Shown piece after piece: positions 27,401-37,861 of a stretch of 64,000 bases of DNA. The stretch lies in the NCBI GenBank assembly GCA_013399695.1, contig VXAU01004944.1, positions 248,001 through 312,000 of the forward strand. Reading direction: 5' to 3'. Position numbers and translations under genes: made by a program. Source of the stretch: Formicarius rufipectus. Its lineage: Eukaryota > Chordata > Aves > Passeriformes > Formicariidae. Within the stretch, counting starts at the first letter, position 1. Every line of letters starts with the position of its first letter. Below the pieces are notes generated by a model. It was not told where the DNA came from. It made no database searches and worked only from the letters and a program-made list of their open reading frames with translations.

Positions 27401-27640
27401 CAGACTTAGTGCTTCGAAACTACACCGAAAACAAAGCTATATTTAAATGTGCAGGAAGAAGGGAAATAGGGCATTCTATACTGGATGCCAAATAGAAAAC
27501 CACTTCCATGTTAGAGAAATAAAATTAAGCTGCATTCCAGTGCCTAAAAACTTATCAAAACTAGCATGGCTTATGGGGTCAAAACTATCAGGTAATCGTA
27601 ACAACAGAGACTGCCACCCACTCCACCTTCAATAACATAA
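24404..27640. other. 3.2 kb intron, nothing firmly recognised
   Basis: AT-rich unique-looking sequence. A possible very old LINE 3' end (ACTAGATGGCCTTTTCTGGC near 26430) is too short to call. The overlapping frames 27001-27258 and 27051-27341 are unremarkable. Confidence 0.5.
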
Positions 27641-27990
27641 ACTGGTGAAGCCTCACCTCAAATCCCGTGTCCAGTTCTGGACCTCTCACCACAAAAAAAA
27701 CACTGAGCTGCTGGAGTGTGTCCCAAGTAACAACAGAACAACAGAAAATGGCCTCAAGTTGTGCCAGGGGAGGGGTAGGTTGGATATTAAAACCGAAATG
27801 GTTGTCCAGCACTGGAGCAGGCTGCCCAGGAAAGTGGTCGAGTCACCATTCCTCGAGGCATTTAAAAGGCATAGGGATGTGGTCCTTAGGGACACAGTTT
27901 AGTGGTGGACTTGGCAGTACTGGTTTAGTGGTTGGACTCCATGATCTTAACACTGTTCCAACCTAAATGATACTCTAACTTCATGATTCA
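27641..27990 (+). mobile_element. CR1 LINE 3' fragment with internal deletions
   Basis: ACTGGTGAAGCCTCACCTCA and a CCAGTTCTGGACCTCTCACC stretch correspond to the end of ORF2. The sequence then jumps at about 27721-27725 (GTGTC|CCAAGTAAC) to a point well further along the consensus, and continues GGCCTCAAGTTGTGCCAGGG, a CACTGGAGCAGGCTGCCCAG stretch, TTTAGTGGTGGACTTGGCAG and the tail AACCTAAATGATACTC..TTCATGATTC. A second small gap lies near 27795. The several overlapping frames at 27588-27966 are pieces of this element. Confidence 0.88.
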
Positions 27991-29209
27991 ATATACTATC
28001 TTTATACAGATGGTTTCTTTATTTAAAACACTTTTCTTTGTAGTTGTTGAGCTCACATTATCAATTTCTAATAATAAAAATTTTTAGGTCTTTTTAAGTT
28101 TAGACCAAAAGTATCCAACTAACAATGGTTAGTATGATTTGCTTTGATTAAACTGAAGTTTTCACTTAATATTGACAGCCCTGGCATACAGTACAGTCTG
28201 CTGACCATTTTTCTTTTTTGCAGGCAAAGATTCTCTTATGAAAATAAGTAATTTGTGTTAGTAGGAATGAGAATATGACTGAAATACTACTATATACGAG
28301 GAAGAACACAGTGTAGATTTCCTGATCAACGTGAAAAAGACAGACAAAACCAGGTTGTAATTAAATATATTCACAGCTGAACAGCTGTGTAATTCTGATC
28401 ATGGACAGAATATAACATGCCGATGTGCATACAGGTAACAGACATAAACACACATGGTCCTTGAAAAAACTCTCCCACAGTCAAAGGAAAAACACAACAG
28501 AAAACAAGAGGACTCCAGACTCATAAAAAGCCGCTGGACAAATTATAGTTGTTTTGATTTTGAACACTGTTAAGTGTCCTCAGATCACTGATATATAAAA
28601 AAATACTCGCTGTGCTAGGAGAGCTACCTCGCAGGAGCTAAGGAACAAATTACCATACCTTTATGTCCAGTGTGGGTTTTTGTTTGTTTTTTCTTTTTGT
28701 ATTATCTTGTTAAAGCAAGAAAGACAGACAGTTGGAGAAAGAATGGTTCAACTGCTTCCTGTTACAAGATTTGTGGATAGAACATCACTAAAACAAGAGT
28801 AGTTTAGAAAAACTACACATCTCATTGCTTTAATGTAATGCAGAACAGGGAAAGAATGAAGTCGTTTGTCACTGAAATAGACAATTTGCATTCCCCTGAT
28901 CATGGAGATACAACACAGTCTACAGTTGTGCAAGTGCACCTAGTCTGTTCATTAAGACAGAGAGGAGAAAAACACAATTTCATTTAACTGCCAAGGCTAA
29001 GCCATGCTAGCCTCCTGTCTTCTTTTCACTCTTCCACACCCCACAATGGGAGAAATTTCTTAGAGATGGTCCTCTTCAGCAAAAAGCTATCTGCTTTAAT
29101 ATGAATTGAACACATTGTACCCATTCACTGCAACCAGCAGGGTACTATGTGATTCTTTAAATTTTAATGTATTAATGTAGGTTTGAGGTAAAAGCATAGG
29201 GTGATTTAA
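27991..29209. other. 1.2 kb intron, nothing recognised
   Basis: AT-rich unique-looking sequence. The minus-strand frame 28748-28939 has no family resemblance. Confidence 0.55.
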
Positions 29210-29262
29210 TTAAAAAAAGCCAACCAAACAAAAAAAACAACAAAAAAACCCACCCCAAAACA
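29210..29262 (+). repeat. Short A/C-rich tract
   Basis: AACCAAACAAAAAAAACAAC-like sequence followed by CCCACCCC. It has the same style as the longer tract at 29557-29800. Confidence 0.75.
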
Positions 29263-29556
29263 GCATGGTGTCACTGAGATTTCCAAGTGTAAAACAGACT
29301 CAAAGGGAAATCAAAAGCCTTTTCTGAATTGTCTCATGTACCAAAAGGAAGCTAAATGAAAAAAGCAAACCCAAAACACATGTAGGCTTCTGACCTCCTG
29401 GTAACACACCTGCAACATGCTGCCTAGCACAGCCTTTGAAGAGGTACATTTCAGGATAGTAGCAGATGTGTCTTTCAGAGAGAAAGCTTCATTATCAGAA
29501 CTGCAGACTAACTCAGGTCAACAGAAACATCTTCCACTGCCTAGCTTTACACGGCT

Positions 29557-29800
29557 AAAAAAACCCAAACAAAACAAACAAACCCCAAACAAACAAAAAA
29601 AAAAGAACAACAAAAACAAAGAAACAAAACCCCAAAACAAAAACCAAAACAAAAACAAAAACAAAACAAACAAACAAAAAACCAACCAACCAAAAAACAA
29701 AACAAAACAAAAAACCACAAAAAAACCACACATGCACACACACACAAAAAAAAAAAAAGAAAAAGAAAAAGAAAACACAAAAAAACCCGCAAACACAAAC
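29557..29800 (+). repeat. Long A/C-rich low-complexity tract
   Basis: About 245 bases of AAACAAAC / AACCAACC / AAAAAC units with nearly no T and few G, ending in a (CA)n and AAAAAG-repeat section. The 128-residue plus frame (Lys/Asn/Gln/Pro-rich) and three hydrophobic minus frames here are composition artefacts, not genes. Confidence 0.9.
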
Positions 29801-29853
29801 TAATCTCAATGTCTCAAATAGAGGAGTCTTGGAATTATAAGGTGTAATTTACA

Positions 29854-30459
29854 TGTTCGGGTTCAGGTGGGGGGAATATAACACTATCTGTTGCAACACT
29901 GTGGATCATGCACAGTCCTTTGGTGAAAGGCTCTATAAATGTACCTGGGGGCACTTCAGGAGTCTTTGATGATTTATGACCCTTTCTAAGAGATGACCAC
30001 TCTTTCTCACTGGGCCAGCATAGTTAAACCAGTTATGCCCATCAAAAAGGCTGAATACCTTCATGCCTACATGGGAATGTTCCAATACCTTCCCCTAAGG
30101 GGAGTTTTACACCTGAGCCAATTTTGTAAGGGAGGACATTGTTTAAGGGAGGCAAGATACAAAGCATCATCCCACCTTCCACGGGGCCTGTTTATCAGCC
30201 TTCTCCCTCACCTAGCTCAAACTCCATCTTGTTCTTAAACAAAAGTTAGTTTGTCATGATCATTCTTTCGTGGTGGGCGTACACTCCTCTTTTTTATGCA
30301 GATCAGAGGTTTCACCACTACATACAAAAAAACTCTCCTCCTGCCTTTTGGCTGGAGGGTGCACCCTGGCCTCAGCAAAACACCTGCTGCTTCTGTAGAT
30401 GGCTGATTGTTTGAGTTGTTAACCATATACACTTCAGTCTCTCATGCCATCGCCCAACA
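29854..30459 (-). mobile_element. Probable solo LTR of an endogenous retrovirus
   Basis: Read on the minus strand this 606-base segment begins TGTTGGGC and ends CCCGAACA, which are LTR-like termini forming an imperfect inverted repeat (TGTT.GG / CC.AACA). It is flanked by TTTACA (29848-29853) and TTTCCA (30460-30465), a 5-of-6 match consistent with a 6-bp target duplication. It is GC-richer than its surroundings. A TATA-like GCATAAAAAAG lies on the minus strand at about 30291-30301. No gag, pol or env sequence adjoins it, so it would be a solo LTR left by recombination. I do not recognise the family and saw no clear AATAAA. The frames 29993-30238 and 30235-30432 inside it look non-coding. Confidence 0.55.
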
Positions 30460-33400
30460 TTTCCAATATGAATTAGAGGAAAATCAACAGTGATAAACTT
30501 TTTTATTAGAAACTTCACCACTTAAAGTTTTGTATAGCTATAGCCTGAATAGTAAGGAAACCTCTTTCAACAAAACAACAACAAAAATTTGTTCTGGTGG
30601 TGCATTCAACTGAATACACATTTTTACAACAAACAGATAAAATAAAATGTGACAAAATGATCATAATTTAAGTTTAGACTTTCTGGTTTGCATATCCGAT
30701 TAATCAAGTTTCTTACATTATTTGATTTGTTAATATTAGGTTCTTGTAATAGCAAGTTCAGACAATAATCTGTAGTGATCTTAAACACAAATAGCAACTT
30801 AAAACACAAGTTTTCTCTCCCTTCCATTTCTACTCTGCATTTACTATATCATAATAAAAAGTAGCTTACTTCATTTAAAGGTCTTAGCATAATAAAGTTA
30901 ATTAATGGGATTGTATAACTTAATGATGATACAGAATATAATAAACAGCTTCAGAGGGCATGAAATATATTTAAAGAAAATACAGAAAAAAAATGTAGAA
31001 TCTGCATCAACCATACAAGGACTTTTGAGTGTTCATTGAATTATTTCCAGAGAACTAGATACTGAATATAAAGCAAATGTTTTTTTTCTAGAAAAGCACC
31101 TGAAACTATGCATCAGAGAGACTAACAAGTTTAAAAAGTAATAAAAATTCCAGGTATCCACAGTGTTACTGTTAGAGCCACAACTAACAGCAGCTCTACA
31201 AATAGAACAGACAGACCCATCCTGATCCAATTTTTTTTTTTAATGAAATTCTTTTCATGTGTAGAAGAAAGTGATATACTTCTGAATTTACTGGCACCAG
31301 TAGATGGCCCGGTGTCACAAGCCAAGATGTTTTAAACCAACCTAATGGAGCAAGATAGCACTACAGAAGCTGTTCTGTCCAATGATTCTGAACAGAAACA
31401 ACACTTCATCAAGAATTTGAATCACAAGCTTAACACAAAGAATGGCAAGATATTGGCATGATCAACAAATCACGCAAAAAGGGAGCTGAAATTTAGTTAT
31501 AGCTAATTTGCCTTCCACAGGGAAGGAGATAAGTTGTCTCTGCAAGTTAGAAGGACACTTATGAAATGCTGACAGAACAAAGATATAGATTCCTTTTGGC
31601 TTTACAGAATGGAAGATTAAAAAAAAAAAAGTAAGAGCTTTTAAAAGTGTTGTGAATTTATTCCTGAAAATCATGCCTAGAAGCTTTTATTAAAAAATTA
31701 GAGCACCTATAGTTAGATCAGCATGGAGCACTGTTAAATTAATCTAAGATAATGAAAACATCAGCACTGCCACAAGAAAGCAAATGAGAGACGACGCCAA
31801 CAGCATTAACGCAGGGCAGTGCTGAAGAAGACAGTCTCCAGTATTAATGCCTTGAGGCAGAAGTGTAACAATGTTACAACAGGACACCATCTCACTGCTT
31901 CATCAACCAGCAGATCGCAAGGAACTCAACAGATCTCCACAACATATTACTGCTTTAATAGCAACACCACTCTTGAGATATTATGCAGACTTCAGTAACC
32001 AGTCAACAGGGAAGTTTATTCTACAACCGAGATGAGAGCAGCCATAACCATTTTCCTAACAGTCCCGGTTTTCCCTCCTGCTACTTTCACATAACTTCTT
32101 CAAGAAAAATTAACTTCAGGTGCTGCAGAATCCTACTTTGAAGCTCTTTTACCTGCAAGCAGACTGAGAGCAAAAACATCCTGTTGACAGTGGGAACTGC
32201 TCTCTGAAGCAGTAACTCTGTAGGCCAGCTTTGTCCCTGACCCAAGAGCCAGCCCACCAAGCCTCTGCCTGCACACAGCCATGTGCCTTGTTTTCTCCTT
32301 GCCAGCTGGTTGCTGTCTCCAGCAACCACTTGCCAGTGTCATCTGTTTGATGTCACAGACACATCAAACTCACTAAAGTTTAGCTATCCAGCCCTGTCCT
32401 TCTTCACCTTTCCAGAACATGCAAAACAAGTGTTTGTTGGATGCAGGAAGTCTGTTTTCTAGAAGTTAAAAGAAATTAAGTTAAAAAAGCACTTGTGATT
32501 TTATTCCAACTCAGTTCTAACATTGGTTCTTTACTCCATCACCTGCCATGTTTTAATTAATACTAGTTAATTAATACTTCATGACATTAGTAGATACTGC
32601 TTTTCTTATGCAAAAGAACTTTAAAAGCAGAACATTAAAATTTTTATCTGCACTGGAGCATATCTTATAACATGTGCCAGAAGCACTTTTTATAAACTAA
32701 TAAAAAAGAACATTTAGACATGTATAATTTAAAGGAACCTGGAGATAACTGTGTCACACAGCTGTTGATATGGGCTTAATGCAACAAATCAACAATCTGA
32801 GGAACAAAAGTACACAATGAGATTGAGATACAAACACATAATGTCAAATATTCCTCTGCTAACATCTTGATTGTCATCTACTTCTGTACTCAGTTTTTAA
32901 ATGAGTAAAATATATCAAATCGGAGACATTTTTACTTCTCAAAAAAGCCAAGATAATAATATAAAATTAATAAAATAAAGTATCAAAAATTACTTGATTG
33001 GCACAATTCTTCCCTTTAAACTAGGCAATTTTGCATCTCTGGAATAGGTCACATTCTTATTCCACAAACAAACAACATGAGGCTGAACACTTCATAAAGC
33101 TGCTGTTTCTATTTATACACAGGCCCACGGGATTTGCTTTAAGCATTGGTGAATTACAATGGGATGGCAGGAGCAGGGTTTGTGCGTGAGCCATACGTTA
33201 CTGCTTCCCTGTCCCCACACTGTGTTAAAAACGTGCTCTCAAAAGAAAAGCTTTATTTTATTAATAACGATACATAATTTATAACAGAGAAACAAAGGAG
33301 CAGAATAGGGAAACTTGCATGCAGACTATCGTTAAAACACACAAATAAATTCAGGGCCCTGAAACCAAACTTTTACAAAGCAACAGCAGAAAGAAACATT

Positions 33401-36400
33401 GACCCACAAAGGAACCATTTTGCTCATTAGGCTTTTTTATTATTTATGTTTTGTGATGCTGTAAGTCATGCCTTTAAATATCAGTGTGACTTCCTTTCAG
33501 TTTGCTTGCTACTCTTACTGTCCTCCCCCTGTGGGCATTTCTCATAGCCCTTCCGCTTCACAGCATAACAACTAAATGTTTGATTTTGTGCCAACAATTA
33601 TTACTGATGGGCCATACTTTTGTAAATACTCTCTTTTTACAGAAGCCTTACCTTACCCTTTAGAACAACCCACACCATTTTTATTCAGAACTTTAGAGTT
33701 TAGATTTTTATGATTTTAAATATGTGAGGAAATGTAAGACAATCTTTTGGAAAGAAGCTCAGATTAATTCTGCTACTCCCAATGTGGCATCATAAAGAAA
33801 CAACTAACTGCACACCCGTCCTGATTTTCACTCATGTGAAACTCATGTAGTTGCTAAGATACTAGCTATGTTTTATTATTACACGATTTTCTATGTAATT
33901 CTTTTCAACAGAATATTGGTACTATAGGAATTTTTTCCATTACTTTCAATAATGAAAAAATTACTTTTATTCACATGCAGGCTAACCTCTCCATTCTAAT
34001 TACACACATTTTTTTTTTCATGACCACATAGTGTTTATGTGAACATTAAATGTTACCATTATCACACTGTTTCTTTACCTTTTCCACTGTAATCAGCACT
34101 ACCATACCACAGAATCCCCCTAGAGTTAGAATTTCTAATGGTAAAAAATCATATTTCCTACTATATTACATATTTCACCACCAACTGCAAATTTATTTTG
34201 CTACTTCAAAACAGACAATCCCTTTTCATCTGTAGTATTTACATTTTTATTTTCAGTACTTGAGAACACATAATATTATTTTGCACCCTTTCATTGTTAA
34301 GTAAACTCTCTACATTAAGGCTTTCTTACCTATATGTCCAGTTTACAACAATAATATAACAATACTATACATACTTACAACAATAATATAACATAACTTC
34401 AAATTATTACATCCTCTTCCTACCTTCCTGATATTTTGGAGCAAGATGCTTGTAGTTGCAATATAAACTCTTAGTGAGGAAATCTTGAAAAAGGGTGAAG
34501 TCTTCATTTGCAACAAGAAGCAGTTTAATTTAAAGAAAAACAGGAATCAATCAAATTCCTTGACAAGTTTTCTTACTATCCTACTTTCTTACTAGAGATG
34601 CCATTTTGTTGTCCTGTTTTGTGGTTGACTTTGGCGACCATATCCAGCCTTTAATAAGCTGGCAATGTGTTTCATAAATTTGATTATCTGTTCAGATATT
34701 ACAACACTCATCTAACTGTTACTGTAAGCCTAAATCTATACTTCAAAAGCTTTTCAGAAAAACATATTCCATTAGAGCTCTAAAACAGTAACAGTCCAGT
34801 TAGAGAACCGCCATGTCAACTGCACATATATATATCATGAGAAGTACTTACATATTCCTGACACAGACGTCTCCCTCTAGGAAGAAGGAAGACTTACTGA
34901 AGACTTTCTTATTAGTCATGAGGTAAATTAAGTTTGTTCGTTGTTTTGTTTTTTCTTTTACGTTGTTTCTGTTTCATATGAGTATTACTCAAGCCAGAAA
35001 AGTCAGGAAAACAAATTCAGATGACACTACCCCCTGTTTACTAAAGTAATACAACTGCATTTTCTTGGTGAGGCTCTGACAGGGTAAGTGACCTAAACTA
35101 CAAGCCAAGTAATTATTACAGGACAACAAAAGACCAACTCTTTTGAAATAAATCCACTCCGAAGATGACAGAGTACAAAGTCACATATATTTGCATAACT
35201 CTGCCTAGAAGAGGTGAACAGCTAACACCATGTACTGTGCTCTTTCTATGACCTCTCATACAGAATTCAGCATCAGTTTTGAGCAGCCTGAGAAGCCAAA
35301 AAACACAGCCAATTAATACTCAGTTGACCAGCCTGTGGGCAATAAAAAAAAAAACAACATATGGTACTTTAGAAACCTACATTTATAGCAGGCTTGTATT
35401 TTTAGCATTACAGCAATAAGACGAAATTATAGGTTTTCAATTTCTCCCCAAACAGACAATGACTAGATGAGAATCATGGTTCCTTTTGCAAGAACTTGCA
35501 GTAGTGTAGGCTGCTGGCTGCAGAGACTGCAGCTGCTGGCCACTCCAAGCTAATTACTGGCACAGTAAGGAGCACTTACTTAAAGTCACTGGAAGGGAAA
35601 TTTGAGGTACTGAGAAGACAGGAGCTTTGGATAACAACTCTGGTGTGAATATGAAGCTTAACATCTTTGAGGAATCAAAAGCCATTAGGAAAAAGATACT
35701 TTTAAGGATCTGAGCCATTTTTTTAAGTCAGGGAAGGTAATAGGGATGCTGAAAATGCCCCAAAGAAAGAGAGCAATCTGTCCCACCAGGACACAAAGTC
35801 ACCCTCCTGATGTATGCCCATCTGACTGCTGTTATGTGGAGCAGCAAAGACTGTATGAGCCAGCTAAGTAGGTTAATCACCCAACCTCCTTAGTGATTTA
35901 ACCTATACTTGCTTTCCAGTTTATATTTGGAAGCTGACAATGAATGGGTATGAACATCTACTGTGCTAACAGCACCTTTAACAGTACTACAGAATTCGTT
36001 TTAACAGTCTTCTAGAAATTATTCACAATTATACACAAATTCAAATTACACACAACAATTAAAATTCATGAGATTACTACTTAATAGCATCCTGTACCTT
36101 TGCAACTTTAAATTAACTAGACAATCTTCACAAATATAATCACTGAACTCTTAATGGAATTTTTTATTAATTTTGAGAGGTGACACTTTTATAATTACAG
36201 ATGTCACCGTAAGACTGTATTCCACCAACTTAAAATGCTTTGAAAAGAAGGGCTAACAATACTGCATTTTTCCACACGAGGATTTTCTTATTACATGATG
36301 TATCTTTTTTTCTGCATGTTAGAAAACCACTAAAACCCTGATGTAAGAATGATCATAGATGATTTAAAAACTTAAGTATAATATATATCTTCAGTCAATT

Positions 36401-36620
36401 ACATGAAGTATCTCTTATATTGAAAGAACACACCCAGATCATTAAGCTCAAAACCACTAGGTAAGATCATCTGTGACAAAGTTCACTAGGATATTAATGA
36501 CTAATTTTATCCCATATGAGGCAATTTCAAGACATTTGAGAACTACTTTTGTTTTAAAATCTCAGTGAGAAGTGTCATCCCTAACAAACCTCACATAACT
36601 TAATTGGGTATTGATAATAA
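30460..36620. other. 6.2 kb intron, nothing firmly recognised
   Basis: AT-rich sequence with GC-richer patches at about 32030-32380 and 33115-33240 that I could not assign. A local duplication is present: TTACAACAATAATATAAC occurs twice near 34343 and 34375. No exon with liprin similarity was seen, and the minus frames 32087-32342 show no known domain. Confidence 0.55.
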
Positions 36621-37808
36621 AACACGCTGAAGTGGGTGAGCAGTTGGCTCAGAGTTGAGCACTGAGGGTAACAGTGAATGGGGTGACATCAGACTGGTGA
36701 CTTGTCACTAGTGGGGTTCCACAAGGCTCCATCCTGGGCCCTGTGCTCTTCAACATCTTCATAAATGACTTGGACACAGGAGTAGAGCAAGTTGACCTGG
36801 AGATTAGCTCTATTGGTTAAAGCATGGTGCTAATAAACCAAGGTTGTAAGTTTGATTCTTTTACAGATCATTCACTTAAGAGTTGGACTCAATGATCCTT
36901 GTGGGTCCCTTCCAATTCAGAATATTCTGTGAACATAATTACATGCTCCTGTGCTCTGTGAAGTTTGCAGATGACACAAAACTATGTGGAGTTGTTGACT
37001 ATCTCAAAGGCAGGGAGGCTCTGCAGAGAGACCTTGACAAATCAGAGGGCTGGACAGTCACCAACCACATGAAGTTCAACAAGGGAAAGTGCTGGATTTT
37101 GCACCTGGGATGGAGCGACGCTGGATGTTCACACAGACTGAGGAATGAGATGCTGGAAAGCAGTGCCATGGAAAGGGACCTGAGGGTCCTGGTCAATGGC
37201 AAATTGAATCTGAGTCAGCAGTGCCCTGGCAGCCAGGAGGGCCAACCCTGTCCTGGGGGGCATCAGGCACAGCATCGCCAGCCGGGCGAGGGAGGGGATT
37301 GTCCTGCTCTGCTCTGCACTGAGGTAGCCTCACCTTGAATATTGTGGGCAGTTTTAGGAGCCACAATATAAAACTGATATTATGCTATTAGAGAGTGTCC
37401 AAAGGAGGGCCACGAGGATAGTGAAGGGTCTTGAGGGCAAGGTCACTTGGTCTGTTCAGCCTGGAGGAGACTGAGGGGAGACCTTGTTGTGGTCTTCAAC
37501 ATCCTCCTAAGGAAAAGTGGAAGGGCAGGTACTGATCTCCTCTCTCTCATGACCAGTGACAGGACCCAAGGAAATGGCATAAAGCTGAGTCAGGGGAGGT
37601 TTAGGTTGTGTATCAGGAGAATTCACCAAGAGGGTGGATGGGCACTGGAAGAGGTTTCCAAGGGAAGCTGACAGAGTTCAAGAAGCACTTGGTTAATACT
37701 CTCTGGCAGACGGTGTGACTCTTGTGGATGGTCCTGTACAGGGCCAGGAGCTGGACTCAATGATCCTTGTGGGTCCCTTCCAACTCACCGTATTTTGTGA
37801 TTCTGTGG
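36621..37808 (+). mobile_element. CR1 LINE (CR1-X-like), ORF2 part and 3' end, carrying a SINE
   Basis: This is a 5'-truncated CR1 starting inside the reverse transcriptase (GTGGGTGAGCAGTTGGCTC; then GTGGGGTTCCACAAGGCTCC, encoding a SGVPQGS-like motif). It is interrupted by a SINE at 36794-36960 and resumes at KFADDTKLCG, so the catalytic FADD motif is still legible. It then runs to the end of ORF2 and the 3' UTR with the tail GACTCAATGATCCTTGTGGG, TCCCTTCCAACTCACCGTAT, TTTGTGATTCTGTG. Frameshifts and the SINE make it non-functional. The plus frames 36883-37338 and 37447-37671 are pieces of it; the first is a chimera of SINE tail and CR1 coding sequence. Confidence 0.92.
36794..36960 (+). mobile_element. 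tRNA-Ile-derived SINE with CR1 tail (TguSINE1-like), nested in CR1
   Basis: The head reads TTAGCTCTATTGGTTAAAGC, then ATGGTGCTAATAAACCAAGG and TTTGATTC, recognisable as a tRNA-Ile gene with a decayed A box (TAGCTCTATTGG) and B box (GTTTGATTC, expected GTTCGANTC). A CATTCACTTAAGAGTTGGAC linker leads into a CR1 3' tail ending AATATTCTGTGA, with about 28 further bases to the junction. The host CR1 has AAGTT on both sides (36789-36793 and 36961-36965), which fits a 5-bp target duplication inside its conserved AGCAAGTTTGCAGATGAC target. The structure matches what I know as TguSINE1, a passerine SINE mobilised by CR1. This copy is old and not expected to be transcribed by Pol III. Confidence 0.85.
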
Positions 37809-37838
37809 GATGAACTCCGGTGCCAGGGCTGCCCTAAC

Positions 37839-37861
37839 GGATCCCTGGATTCCAGGGATCC
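37839..37861. repeat. Perfect 11-bp palindrome next to CR1 end
   Basis: Arms GGATCCCTGGA and TCCAGGGATCC are separated by one T. It lies 30 bases after the CR1 tail, in a short GC-rich segment (about 37809-37890) unlike the AT-rich DNA beyond it. A smaller AGGGC/GCCCT palindrome precedes it at 37825-37835. Confidence 0.85.

Noticed and set aside
29417..29803. 128-codon plus-strand frame rich in Lys, Asn, Gln and Pro
   Set aside because: Most of it is the translation of an A/C low-complexity tract, with no domain, splice or promoter context.
32030..32380. GC-richer patch considered as an alternative exon
   Set aside because: Open frames have no family resemblance and no coherent splice pair was found.
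36801..36862. Functional tRNA-Ile gene
   Set aside because: The A and B boxes are mutated, the acceptor stem is not preserved and it runs straight into a CR1 tail, so it is a SINE head.
36883..37338. 151-codon plus-strand frame
   Set aside because: It is a fusion of SINE tail sequence and CR1 ORF2, not a gene.
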